From Bradyrhizobium jicamae (GTDB taxonomy: Bacteria > Pseudomonadota > Alphaproteobacteria > Rhizobiales > Xanthobacteraceae), in contig NZ_LLXZ01000156.1 in assembly GCF_001440395.1 (NCBI RefSeq), forward strand, positions 1 through 53,842: 53,842 bases of DNA, in the 5' to 3' direction. Below the pieces are notes generated by a model that was given only the letters and a program-made list of their open reading frames with translations, did no database searches and was not told the DNA's origin. Below are positions 1-8,166 of this stretch, in pieces. The position numbers and the translations under genes are program-made. Position 1 is the first letter of the stretch; each line of letters opens with the position of its first letter.

Positions 1-352
1 CGTATAGAATCCCACAGACAGCCGCCCAGCCTCGCCGCGTCCGTTAGACTTGGCTGTACGTAACCAGCGCATCCATTTGTTCGAGAATCGACCGCGCCGT
101 ACGGAGAAAATCCCGGCCCGCCGACGTGGCGCAGACGCCGCCGCTCGATCGCTCGAACACAATCACGCCTATTGATTCCTCGAGTTCCCGAATGCCGCGG
201 CTCAGAGTTGACTGCTGCGTCAACAACGCTTCTGCAGCCCGCCGGAAGCTTCCATACTCAGCGGAAACAACCGCATATCGGAGGTGTTGAAGGGGGATCG
301 TTGCCGATTGATCGCGGAGAGATAAATATCTGTGGTCTTGTTCGTCGGCCAT
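1..352 (-). pseudogene. LysR-family regulator, N-terminal part, frameshifted and cut by the window edge
   Basis: The N-terminal winged helix-turn-helix of a LysR-type regulator is clear (RYAVVSAEYGSFRRAAEAL, then QSTLSRGIRELE), followed by the start of the linker helix. The frame stops at 44-46 after about 102 residues, whereas the family is about 300. One base further, skipping a base near 49, the linker resumes as GRGEAGRLSVGFYT, the usual lead-in to the LysR effector domain, and runs off the left edge. So a single indel breaks an otherwise ordinary gene. It points away from a TctC remnant, an arrangement in which LysR genes often control transport. I cannot tell true decay from a sequencing error. 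The rest of the gene lies outside the window. Confidence 0.75.
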
Positions 353-610
353 TCGCGACCATGGTGCTCTGAGAATGCAGGAGCATCGATAAGATATTCG
401 GAATCGGGTGTTTTAATCGGCAGGCTGTGTTTTTTGTTGGGCCGATCCGTGCCCTGCCGTCGGCGTCCGGCAGGCGATGACGGAGGCGCCATCCCGGCCG
501 CGTGTCGCCCGGGTAGCGCACGCTTCTCTCAGATCGTCGGATAAGCGACTTCGCGTTATGCTGCGCGTGGCGAATGCACCTCGTCGCGCCCATAGCGACG
601 GGTGACGTTG

Positions 611-793
611 GCGGAGCACTTCGGCTTCAATTGAAGGTACATTCGTTAACTTCGCCACATCGCTCCATGCCTTCAAGTCCTCCTTGATGCGGTCGGTAAA
701 TTCGGCTGGCGAACTGCTTACCGCATCCGTTGCCAGGACCGCAGCTTTTCGAAGGATCGTTGATGCGAAGTCTGGACTGCCCTCAATACCAGA
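611..793 (-). pseudogene. C-terminal remnant of a TctC/Bug-type solute receptor
   Basis: About 60 codons read as the end of a Bug (TctC) periplasmic receptor: SPDFASTILRKAAV, then SSSPAEFTDRIKEDLKAWSDVAK. This is the family's usual closing pattern, in which a SPAEF segment precedes a helix with a conserved W near the C terminus. The frame is closed upstream by a stop at 794-796, and no receptor N-terminal region is visible, so more than 80 percent of the gene is missing. The frame continues past the similarity to about 413 without a recognisable sequence. Two intact Bug receptors occur later in the window (40,848 and 50,276). Confidence 0.6.
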
Positions 794-851
794 TTAGCGG
801 CAGGCGACGAAGTTGGTCAGCTTGGGGCCATGGGCGGAATCCTGATAAAGA

Positions 852-995
852 CTATCGTCCCTGGCCGCTCGTGGCACTGTTGCTGTCGTCGGCGGTCAGA
901 TTTCTAGTCACGCCCATGTCGTTGAGCCCTACCCAAAGACTCATCGAAATCAGCGCCGCGAACGTGAAGGCCATAATGGCATAGACCTTTTTCAT
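852..995 (-). CDS. small single-span membrane protein (47 aa)
   Basis: A short open frame encodes KKVYAIMAFTFAALISMSLW, one clear hydrophobic helix after a basic start, then a polar tail rich in Asp, Ser and Thr ending SGQGR. A second ATG two codons upstream (999-1001) is possible; the AGG at about 9 nt suits the internal ATG better. Small one-helix proteins of this shape are common in Bradyrhizobium-type genomes, but I do not recognise a function. It lies between a TctC remnant and a run of small conserved genes on the same strand. Confidence 0.4.
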   Translation of the reverse strand: MKKVYAIMAFTFAALISMSLWVGLNDMGVTRNLTADDSNSATSGQGR

Positions 996-1010
996 GCGCA
1001 TGAACCTAGA

Positions 1011-1217
1011 TCACAAGCGATAATTGTGTGATGGACTGTTTATCGTCCGGAGGAGAGACGCTTCACCACTCGCGCGCCGCATCGAAGATCCGCCCGGCCG
1101 CTCGTCCATTAGTTGCTTCGTCCACTCGATAGCTTGCTCGTCCGTATAGCACGCAAACGCGCGGCACAGCGTGAATTGCCCGTCTGCACCGACAAAGTAC
1201 GCCTGATACTTGACCAC
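1011..1217 (-). pseudogene. small conserved protein (YQAYFVGADGQF family), C terminus frameshifted
   Basis: The start is a GTG at 1217 behind a CGGAG ribosome-binding site. The first half (YQAYFVGADGQF, then YTDEQAIEWTKQLMDER) resembles a family of about 60-residue proteins frequent in Bradyrhizobium, which normally close with a Cys/Trp-Gly-Ala-Arg segment and a basic end. In the annotated frame the tail is unrelated, but shifting one base in the GGGCGG run near 1090 gives DLRCGARVVKRLSSGR with a stop at 1040-1042, which fits the expected ending. I therefore read it as a one-base indel. Function is unknown. Confidence 0.55.
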
Positions 1218-1228
1218 CCAAAACTCCG

Positions 1229-1432
1229 TTACTTGGTAGGCTGCAACGGTGGCGAGCGAAGCAATTCGCTCATATGAGTGGCAGTCTCGTTCTGTCTGAT
1301 CCTGCTCATGACATGCCGCCTGTCGGGTCCGGACGGCAGCACCTTAGCTTGCTCGAGTAGTTGCGCTGTGTCTTGGGCAAGACGCTCCTCAAGGGATTGA
1401 GTTTGCTTGAAACGGCGACGCTTGATGATCAT
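1229..1432 (-). CDS. small conserved hypothetical protein (67 aa)
   Basis: I start the gene at the ATG of MIIKRRRFKQT rather than at an upstream ATG, because the conserved-looking sequence begins there. It has a very basic N terminus (IKRRRFK), a helical middle (SLEERLAQDTAQLLEQAK) and a segment RRHVMSRIRQNETATHMSELL before a Pro-rich end. It resembles a short protein family widespread in Bradyrhizobium and relatives with no assigned role. It carries no signal peptide or membrane segment, so it should be cytoplasmic. The neighbour on the left is another short family on the same strand. Confidence 0.6.
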   Translation of the reverse strand: MIIKRRRFKQTQSLEERLAQDTAQLLEQAKVLPSGPDRRHVMSRIRQNETATHMSELLRSPPLQPTK

Positions 1433-1710
1433 GCCCAGCTCCACTATTGGATGATGGCGGGAGCCTTCTTTGCTTCTCATCTCGGATGAATGCAGCGAGG
1501 CCCCGCGGTGATGGTTCGACGGTATCCAGCCATGCACGCCAGGTCCGTCCGGCAGGCGACTCAATCAAATAAATCTTAATGCGCGCAATGAGTTAGCAGC
1601 CGTTTATACGGCTTTAGCGGCTGAGCACCTTAAGCCTCCTAATTAGTTAGGAACGTTATTGATGCATTGTACTTCTAGTGAGTAAGTTTTTGCACACGCA
1701 GGAGAGGACA

Positions 1711-1950
1711 ATGGGTGTGCTCAACCGAGAGATACGCCTTCAGATCATGTTGAAATCAGCCGAATTGAAGCTGGTCGACAATTGGCGATTCTTGAAGCGC
1801 ATGCCGAGCCGCGCGTCAGCGGTGCGAGAATTACTCAAGCGTGGATTGGTGGCAGAGGGCTTCGAAGAGGCCGAAGAAGGCGCTCACTCAAAAGATTTCG
1901 GCTTAAGCTCGGAAGTAGCCAGGCCCAAAAACCGCTCTCGAGTAAATTAA
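1711..1950 (+). CDS. small ribbon-helix-helix-like protein (79 aa)
   Basis: The chosen ATG follows a GGAGAGGAC ribosome-binding site; a GTG 33 bases upstream opens a longer frame but lacks such a site. The sequence NREIRLQIMLKSAELK, then RMPSRASAVRELLKRGL, has the layout of a short ribbon-helix-helix fold: a beta strand, a helix, and a second helix with the SRASAVRELL pattern typical of MetJ/Arc-type proteins. It could bind DNA as a dimer, but no operator or partner gene is evident. The tail (AEEGAHSKDFG) is acidic and polar. Family assignment is an inference from pattern only. Confidence 0.6.
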   Translation: MGVLNREIRLQIMLKSAELKLVDNWRFLKRMPSRASAVRELLKRGLVAEGFEEAEEGAHSKDFGLSSEVARPKNRSRVN

Positions 1951-2185
1951 CGCCTCCCACAGCAGATCAGGCGCTTTGCCGTGATCCGCCGCACAGCTGT
2001 GTGGTCTGCCGCGGTATCGTTTCTTGCGGCGGAGACGGAGCCCCTTCCGGTGATTATGACGGATGCGCATTTGGTCGCAGGCGCAGGCTCTGGTCCGTAA
2101 AAGGTCAAAGCGGTAAGGCTGAGATTTATCGCACTTTTCCGGCTTGCGCCTCAAAGGCGACGAGACGGGTTTATGAGTACGCGCC

Positions 2186-2646
2186 CTAATCCCAGTATGG
2201 AATAGGTGGTCGGGCGATCATCAGCCAGAAGATTGCCAGCACCGCCGCGAACGCCGGAAATCCGAAAGCGAACCACCAGCGGAAAAGACGGTGGTACTCG
2301 GCAGGCAGCTTGGCGTTCGTCTCGACCGCACGAACGGCAAGATCACGCATCTGCATCTGCATCCACACCACTGGCAGCCAGAAGGCGCCGGTCACCACAT
2401 AGAGTGCGATGGATGCTGCAATCCATCCGTCGCGAAGAGAATACCCGCTCGACCAGGCGAGCCAGGTGCCGGTGATCGGCTGAAGGGTCACGGCACTCGC
2501 TGTAAACAGGAAATCGGCCAGCACGACCGTCCGCTGCGCGGATCGCCGCGCAGATGCGCCACCAGCATGAAGAAGGCGATGCCCGCGCTCCCGAGCAGGA
2601 CGGCGGCGCCGATGATATGTACCATCTTGAGAAGGAAGAAGAACAT
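2186..2646 (-). pseudogene. DUF2269-like integral membrane protein, frameshifted
   Basis: The first part starts at the ATG at 2646 (MFFFLLKMVHIIGAAVLLGS), and the second continues in another frame (VLADFLFTASAVTLQ to the end at 2186). Together they form a membrane protein of about 150 residues with four hydrophobic segments, matching the DUF2269 type. Adding one base near 2535 joins HLRGDPR to RTVVLADF. The ATG overlaps the stop of the upstream gene (TGATG), so the two were translationally coupled. All three genes of this operon carry one frame disruption. Function is unknown. Confidence 0.65.
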
Positions 2647-3919
2647 CAACGATCGTCCCGGATCGCCATGGCGACCAAATTGAGCATCAACACCGGCCAG
2701 ATCTTCAGCATCGGTCCGAGCGGATCGGCCCACAGCCGCGGCACCAGTGTCGTGCCGATCACGACATAGGTCAGCGAGATGATCAGCGCTGCCCAGAGGC
2801 CATAGCGGCTCGCGGGACGCCAAAGAATGGCGAGGCCGATGACGATGTCGGCGAGGGCACCCGCGATCACGGTGAGCGCAGCGAATGTTTCTCCCAGTCC
2901 GCCTTCCCGGACATAGGACATGCCGATCTCCCAGCCTGGCCCCAGGGAGATGATGCCCGTGACGATCCAGAACAATCCCAAAACGCCAAATATTAACGGC
3001 TTCAGCGCGTATAGCTGCGCAAACCAGCGTTCCTGCACCGAGGCCGGCTCGCTGGCGAGCGCGGCTGCAAGATCGCGTGGCACGACGCCGGTCGCCTGAC
3101 GCCAGGGTCCGGGATCGCCGGTCGCACCGCGCCGCATTTCCGCCTGCGCCGTCGAATTGACGGGCGTGCGCCAGCCGAGCCTTTGCGCCACGTCTCCTGC
3201 ACGATAAACGCCAGGGCCGCCCACGCGGGCAGGTGCAGACGGTGGGCGGGTCGCCAGCGCAGCCAGCGGCGAAACAGCGCGACGGCATCGCTGAATGCCA
3301 TCTGCCGCGGACCGGCGAGATCCAGCGCGATGCGTGAAGGCGCGCCCGGTTGCAGAAAGAATAGAACCGTTTCGACGACGTCGTCGAGATACACCGGTTG
3401 AATGGCCGCCGTGTCGGGCATGTCAGGCAGCGCTGGTAGTGACGCAAGCCCGCGCAACAGCGCGCTGCCACCATAGGCGGGCCGGCCCACCACGACGGAA
3501 GGCCGCAGCACGACCCAATCAAGATTCCGCGCCATCAAGGCGGCTTCGCCTTCCTGCTTTGTCCGGGAGAAATCGCTGCGCGCATCGCGGTCGGTGCCAA
3601 TCGCCGAGAACAGGATCACGCGGCGGATACCAGCGCTTTCGCAGGCCGAATAGAGCGTCGCGCTACCGGCGACATGAACGCCTTGCATGTCCTGTCCCTG
3701 CAGGGCGCCCGCTGCATTGATGACGGCATCGACACCAGCAAGAATGCCCTTCCATCTCGAAGCATCGGTCGTCCGTGCCATATCGAACACGATGTGATGC
3801 GTACCAGGCGTAGCTGTGGGATGACGCGACACCAACACGCATTCATGCCCTTCGGCGGACAGCCTTGCACTAATCGCCGAGCCGATAAGGCCAGTGCGGC
3901 CAACGAGAAGGATACGCAA
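2646..3919 (-). pseudogene. SDR-type NAD-binding protein fused to a DoxX-like membrane domain, frameshifted
   Basis: It begins at a TTG (3919) with a GGAAGGAG site that lies inside the end of the upstream gene. The N-terminal part is an atypical short-chain dehydrogenase/epimerase: LLVGRTGLIGSAI is the nucleotide-binding loop, and AINAAGAL- and RPSVVVGRPAYGG-like segments follow. The C-terminal part (ERWFAQLYALKPLIFG onward) has four hydrophobic helices of the DoxX-like type seen in fused SDR proteins. Near 3206-3208 the frame breaks; one extra A/T in the short run rejoins ALAF to YRAGDVAQRLGW. The intact protein would be about 424 residues. It ends in the start codon of the DUF2269 gene. Confidence 0.7.
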
Positions 3920-3922
3920 CGA

Positions 3923-4479
3923 CTACTCCTTCCTTCGGAGGCCGCGGTATCGCAGACCGCGGATCAATTCCTCGAGGTACCGCAGAACCTCGAACAGGGC
4001 AGTCAATGCCAGCATCGTTACAATGTAAGTCAGGGGTAGCGGCGATTGCTTGAGCCTGAATGAAAAGTCGGGCGTTCCATAGCCGAATAATGCTGCAAAT
4101 GCCGGCCAGTGAAGCGCGATGACGAGCAACAATCCGGTTAAGGGAAGCATCTCGAGAACGCTGTGCACGTGCTGCTCGGTTGGCGAAACTTCACGCCTTG
4201 TCGACGCGTAGCTGACGTCCCAGATGGCCGTGGCTTCATGCAAGACCAAAAACACCATCATCACGAGAATCACACCCGAAGTGATTTCGAGGAAAATGCA
4301 GCCAGCACCGGAACGGCCATTTCGGCAAATTGGGCGAGATGCAGAACCGACTCTTTCCAGCCGCTGGTCTTTTCGATGTGGGTTGCGCGATGGCAGAGGT
4401 AATCGGAAAAGCCGGCGGCCAGCCAAAGCGGAAGGACAAAATACATCAACATCGCCCTCAGGACCTCCACGGGCCCCAT
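3923..4479 (-). pseudogene. polytopic membrane protein of unknown function, frameshifted
   Basis: Translation should start at the ATG at 4479, behind a GGAGA site: MGPVEVLRAMLMYFVLPLWL, then FSDYLCHRATHIEKTSGWKE. The frame ends early, but adding one T to the AAAA/TTTT run at 4293-4296 joins VPVLAAF to FLEITSGVILVMMVF and continues to LRYRGLRRKE at 3923. The repaired protein is about 185 residues with four or five hydrophobic segments and a histidine-bearing loop (HRATHIE, LHEATA, EQHVHS). The histidines could bind metal, but that is a guess. It is the first gene of the operon with the SDR and DUF2269 genes. Confidence 0.6.
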
Positions 4480-4635
4480 GTCAGGTCTCCATGGCAAAAT
4501 GCGCCGACGGATAAAGCGGGGTGGCTGCGATCGTTCCTTGAGACGGAACTGGTGCGCTCGGAGCAGGGCGGGCGTCAGGAACGTATGCAAGCGCTTTGCA
4601 CTTGTCGTCGCGATCGAATTGAACTCAGGCCAGTC

Positions 4636-5219
4636 ATGAAACCCGTGCAATTGTTGGCTTCCACTCTCGTGACCGGCAGCGTAGCCAGCGTCGTTTCGAC
4701 TGCCACGCTCGCCGCCCTGGCGAAAATGGAAGGGAAAGGAGCCGCGCAACCTGTGAACTCGACCAGCCATTGGCTTCACGGCGAGAATGCCGCTGACGTT
4801 AGCGGGGTCGATGCTGCACATACCGGGGTAGGACTCGCCACCCATCACGCATCAGCCCTGTTCTGGGCACTGCCGTTTGAGACTTGGCTAGCGTCTCATC
4901 AGCCTCGGTCATCGATCGAACTGGTACGAGACGCTGCTGTCATGTCGGCGATCGCAGCGATCGTCGATTATGGCATAACCCCAAAACGACTGACTCCTGG
5001 CTGACGTTGTCCAAGAAATCGATGGTCGGGGCTTTTGCAGGCCTTGCGCTGGGTCTTGCTGCAGGAGCGCTCGTGTCGCGGAGGATTCGTCTGCAGGTCT
5101 GGTGTACCGATTGCTCTCGAAAATTTTCCCTCCATAGCGGCCCCAGCTTAAGTATCCGGCGTCGTAACTTTAGTCCGCGTCTGATTGAGAGACCCGGCAA
5201 AGTGCTCAGCCTAAGTTAG
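4636..5219 (+). pseudogene. small membrane protein of unknown function, frameshifted near its end
   Basis: The gene runs from the ATG of MKPVQLLASTLVTGS. It has an N-terminal hydrophobic segment, a loop (HWLHGENAADVSGVDAAHTG), another hydrophobic stretch, then AAIVDYGITPKRLTPG, where it stops at 5002-5004. One base on, the frame reads LSKKSMVGAFAGLALGLAAGALVSRRI, which looks like the missing last helix. So a base seems lost from the TGG-like codon near 5003. The true end after SRRI is unclear, since the frame is open to 5219. It is divergent from the membrane-protein operon, with 156 bases between them. I do not recognise a function. Confidence 0.45.
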
Positions 5220-5278
5220 GAACCAAGCTCGCAGCCTGCAGTTCGGGAGTCATCACGCCCAACCCCCGAGGTCCCGTC

Positions 5279-6547
5279 ATGTATCATCACGTCAAGAAAC
5301 TAATGTTCACGGTTCGTGTCGACGAGCCGGACCCGCGTTTTGGCAATATGCTCCTTGAGCAGTTCGGCGGCGCCAATGGGGAGCTTGCTGCCGCGATGCA
5401 GTATTCGATACAGGGGCTCAATTGTGAGGATCCGGACCGCAAGGACCTGCTGATGGACATCGGCACCGAAGAACTGAGCCACCTCGAGGTGGTAGGCACG
5501 CTTGCGCGCATGCACCTCAAGCCTGCGAAGTTCGACCGCCAGGCAGCTGAAGCCGATCCGCTGATTGCAATCGCTGGAGGGGGCGGGGTGAATTTATTCA
5601 ATTCGCAGGGTAATGCATGGACGGCCGACTACCTCAAGATAACCGGCGAGTTAGACGTCGACTTGCGCAGCAACATCGCCGCCGAGGCGCGTGCGAAGAT
5701 AGTATACGAACGGTTGATTAATTTCTGCGACGACGCCGGCAGCAAGGATGCCTTGCAATTCCTCATGACCCGGGAAATCACCCACATGAAGGCGTTCTCG
5801 CTGGCGCTCCAAAGCATGAGCAAGCCCGCCTTCAGCATCGGTCGCATCGCTCCAACCCCGGGTCTGGTAGATCAGTTCTTCAATGATTCAACCGGGACTG
5901 GCGAACATGGCGAGATCGATACCCGCGGTCCCTGGAACGAGGGTAACGGCTGGGTATTCACCGATTCCCCGGCTATTCAGGCCGATCTCGGCGCCGCTGG
6001 CGTAATTGTGACGGAGAGCTCGCCGCCGACCGATGAGGCGGGCTTGAACGATCTGCTGATCGATGAACTACGCGACATACTTCATGCCGAAAAGCAACTG
6101 ACCAAGGCCCTGCCAAAAATGGCTGAAGCGGCGCGGTTCGATCAGCTGCGCGAGCTGTTCGAGCAGCATTTGGTCGAGACTGAAAACCAGGTCGAGCGTA
6201 TCAATGAATGCTTCGAATTGCTCGGCAAGACGGCCCGCCCGAAACCGTGCAAGGGGATGATGGGGCTGGTCGAGGAAGGTGAGGAGGTCATGGCCGAAGG
6301 CGAGGAAAAGGAAGACGCCGCGGCGGACCTCGCGCTGATCGGGGCGGCGCAGCGCGTAGAACATTATGAGATGTCGGCCTACACGACGGCAAAAAACCTC
6401 GCCCAGCAACTGCGCCACAGCGCAGTCGTCGCCTTGTTGTCAAAGTCACTGGCCGAAGAAGAGAATTCGGATCAGCTCCTGAATCAGGTGGCGCGATCGC
6501 TAATGTCGGTGGCGAAGATGCCGGCTGCTGTCGAGCAAGCGGAATAG
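5279..6547 (+). CDS. manganese catalase fused to a DUF892 (YciE/YciF-like) ferritin-like domain
   Basis: Residues 1 to about 235 are a manganese (non-haem) catalase, which breaks down hydrogen peroxide at a di-manganese site. Likely ligands by position are E35, E65 and H68 (GTEELSHLE), E136 (AAEARAK) and H169 (TREITHMKAF). From about residue 255 a second four-helix domain starts (LNDLLIDELRDILHAEKQL) that matches DUF892, a ferritin-like domain found in stress proteins such as YciF. Usual manganese catalases are 270 to 310 residues, so 422 fits a fusion. The start has a GAGG site. The protein lacks a signal peptide and is likely cytoplasmic. It is one of the few intact genes in this part of the window. 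Confidence 0.85.
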   Translation: MYHHVKKLMFTVRVDEPDPRFGNMLLEQFGGANGELAAAMQYSIQGLNCEDPDRKDLLMDIGTEELSHLEVVGTLARMHLKPAKFDRQAAEADPLIAIAGGGGVNLFNSQGNAWTADYLKITGELDVDLRSNIAAEARAKIVYERLINFCDDAGSKDALQFLMTREITHMKAFSLALQSMSKPAFSIGRIAPTPGLVDQFFNDSTGTGEHGEIDTRGPWNEGNGWVFTDSPAIQADLGAAGVIVTESSPPTDEAGLNDLLIDELRDILHAEKQLTKALPKMAEAARFDQLRELFEQHLVETENQVERINECFELLGKTARPKPCKGMMGLVEEGEEVMAEGEEKEDAAADLALIGAAQRVEHYEMSAYTTAKNLAQQLRHSAVVALLSKSLAEEENSDQLLNQVARSLMSVAKMPAAVEQAE

Positions 6548-6556
6548 GAAGCTGCT

Positions 6557-6589
6557 GCACTCGTTCTGTCTACGGGACTGAACGAGTGC
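6557..6589 (+). terminator. possible terminator after the catalase gene
   Basis: A perfect 10-bp inverted repeat (GCACTCGTTC and GAACGAGTGC) with a 13-base loop starts about 10 bases after the catalase stop codon. A T-run does not follow directly, so termination is plausible rather than certain. Confidence 0.4.
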
Positions 6590-6863
6590 TGGCCGCTTTG
6601 ATGTATTGGAGCAAAACGCTCGAGAGCGTTGCTATGGGATCCTATGCGCAATGTGTGCACCCTGACCTCACGACAGCTAAGTCCCTCTTACGGGGCTAGG
6701 GCACGTGGATATGCCCTATACACGACGAAGCTCGCGGGGCGGACCACGTGTTCGCGGGCCAATGACCGCAGTTGTCGGAGGCGAAACGCGTCGGCTCTTT
6801 TTGACTAGCTGGCGTTGGCTGACTAGCTGACGTTGGCGGAATCGCGCCTGTTGGTCCGCGTAA
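6590..6863. other. intergenic stretch without a supportable gene
   Basis: Nothing gene-like is visible on either strand between the catalase hairpin and 6864. The only structure is an 18-bp tandem repeat, listed separately. Confidence 0.4.
6803..6838. repeat. two tandem 18-bp direct repeats
   Basis: GACTAGCTGGCGTTGGCT is followed at once by a copy with two changes. It may be a binding-site pair or slippage product. No role can be assigned. Confidence 0.6.
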
Positions 6864-7115
6864 CTATTTCGGCAATCCCTTCTGCTGGCTTTGAGGCGTA
6901 GGTTGCCTGGCGATTTCCGGCATCGTATCCCGGCCTTGATCGCCATTATCGTCCCGGCCGCCCGAAGTAGCGTTGCCGCTGCCGCTGGCGTTATTTGTGG
7001 ACCTGCCTCGCGCCGCCGGGTCTGCATTTGGATGAGCGGAGCTGGCAGCCGGATCTCCAGTAACCGAGCCACGGCCTGACGGATTTCCCTGCGCATAGAC
7101 GCTCGCGCCGGACAT
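6864..7115 (-). CDS. low-complexity hypothetical protein (83 aa)
   Basis: The frame encodes a protein rich in Gly, Ser, Asn, Asp and Pro (GNPSGRGSVTGDPAASS, then GSGNATSGGRDDNGDQG), with a short start MSGASVYAQ that could be the end of a signal peptide, in which case the true start lies upstream in another frame. Such compositions occur in small exported proteins of Bradyrhizobium. No fold or function is recognised, and random frame opening in GC-rich DNA cannot be excluded. Confidence 0.3.
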   Translation of the reverse strand: MSGASVYAQGNPSGRGSVTGDPAASSAHPNADPAARGRSTNNASGSGNATSGGRDDNGDQGRDTMPEIARQPTPQSQQKGLPK

Positions 7116-7261
7116 CCTTGATGCAACGTGAGATGAGCCCCGACCGCAAACGGCAGTAAGCGGCCGAGATCCATCTCAATAGGGTGCATGCCCGTAAGGC
7201 ATGCCGTTTGGAAACAAGAGGGGGGTGATTGGTTGCTAGGCGCATAGAGCTTAGCCCAATT

Positions 7262-7435
7262 TCAAGGAGGTCGAACGCCGCTTTCGCAAACTCTGTGCAT
7301 ACGTTCGACGGAGAAAGCAGGTTCTCTTTGCAGCCGGTTTACGCAGCTCGTTGCGCACCGCGTGACTGCCCCTTTAGATAGGTATCGCGCCTCGCTCTCC
7401 TCGTCCATGCGGTTTTGGAAGCGCTGGCGTTCCAT
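7262..7435 (-). CDS. possible 57-aa protein
   Basis: The region 7,116-7,514 holds only this short frame. It starts MERQRFQNRMDEESEARYL, a charged helical segment, and ends SGVRPP. Its ribosome-binding site is weak and I do not recognise it. It is included so that the stretch is not left blank. Confidence 0.2.
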   Translation of the reverse strand: MERQRFQNRMDEESEARYLSKGAVTRCATSCVNRLQREPAFSVERMHRVCESGVRPP

Positions 7436-7514
7436 CTCAGAGCTCGCCTAGTGCCGCAACTAGCCATATTGGTTCATAACATTCTCACGTCCGCGGATAA
7501 CGAAAGCATCCAAC

Positions 7515-7745
7515 TCAAACATGGCGGCTCTCTTGGTCGGTCTCCGCAGCTTCGCGACGTCCCGCAGGCAGGCTAAACGAAAACGTCTCTTGGGAAAGGG
7601 CATCTATGGAAGCCTGCTCCTCACCTAGCCGGCGCTCAATGTAGGCACGCTCAAGATCCGAAAGCCGAGTTGCGAGCAGCCTGCGGTACCGATGCACATT
7701 GTTGCGATGAGCCCGCAAGCGAGCCAAATTTTCGTCGATCATCAT
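7515..7745 (-). CDS. small helical conserved protein (76 aa)
   Basis: The start is the first of two ATGs (MMIDENLARLRAHRNN) behind a GGAGAA site 5 bases away. The body is one long charged helical region (YRRLLATRLSDLERAYIERR, then EEQASIDALSQE), likely a short helical hairpin or coiled coil, followed by a polar tail. It resembles a family of short Bradyrhizobium proteins that I know only as hypothetical. It has no signal peptide or membrane segment and lies just downstream of the 106-residue gene on the same strand. Confidence 0.6.
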   Translation of the reverse strand: MMIDENLARLRAHRNNVHRYRRLLATRLSDLERAYIERRLGEEQASIDALSQETFSFSLPAGRREAAETDQESRHV

Positions 7746-7773
7746 CGGTTTCTCCTGATAATCAATCCAAGCT

Positions 7774-8094
7774 TCAGGCGGCGATGGCACGTTCGATCGA
7801 TCGCAACCGATTAGGCTTTCCGCCGGGAGGGTTACGAGGACCACCATCCAGTTCGCAAAGGGCCTCCATGATCTCGTCGATTGAGACGGGCCGCTTCAGT
7901 CCGGCAGGCGAGCGCATCGACGGGCAGGACGCCATCGCAGACGCGTCCGAAGCCCATGAGGCGAGAATCGCTCGCTTCTCGCCCGCCGTAAGGCCGGAAT
8001 GGCGCAGAACATCCTTCGGATGCTCGAAGACAGTGCCGGGGTGAAGAATCGCGTTGAAGTCAAAGACGTTGTCGTCGGCGGTCGTCGGCCGCAT
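7774..8094 (-). CDS. conserved hypothetical protein (106 aa), FDFNAILHPGTVFEHP family
   Basis: A strong AAAGGAGGG site sits upstream of the ATG. The protein reads FDFNAILHPGTVFEHPKDVL, then LTAGEKRAILASWASDASA and a Pro/Gly-rich segment GGPRNPPGGKP near the end. The LTxxEKRAILASWASDA pattern is, to my knowledge, a widespread small alphaproteobacterial family without assigned function. It is cytoplasmic, with no cofactor motif. It lies downstream of hsp20 on the same strand but is separated from it by a terminator, so it is probably transcribed on its own. Confidence 0.7.
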   Translation of the reverse strand: MRPTTADDNVFDFNAILHPGTVFEHPKDVLRHSGLTAGEKRAILASWASDASAMASCPSMRSPAGLKRPVSIDEIMEALCELDGGPRNPPGGKPNRLRSIERAIAA

Positions 8095-8128
8095 TTTTCC
8101 CTCCTTTGATTGACGATAAAAGCAGGCA

Positions 8129-8150
8129 GCCGCGCGACGAATCGCGCGGC
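8129..8150 (-). terminator. intrinsic terminator after hsp20
   Basis: A 9-bp GC-rich stem (GCCGCGCGA and TCGCGCGGC) with a 4-base loop, followed on the minus strand by a CTTTTAT stretch, lies 17 bases past the hsp20 stop codon. Confidence 0.6.
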
Positions 8151-8166
8151 GCCGACGAAGCTAAGC

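Noticed and set aside
1978..2099. Clean short plus-strand frame ending AHLVAGAGSGP
   Set aside because: No convincing start or ribosome-binding site and no recognised family; left uncalled.
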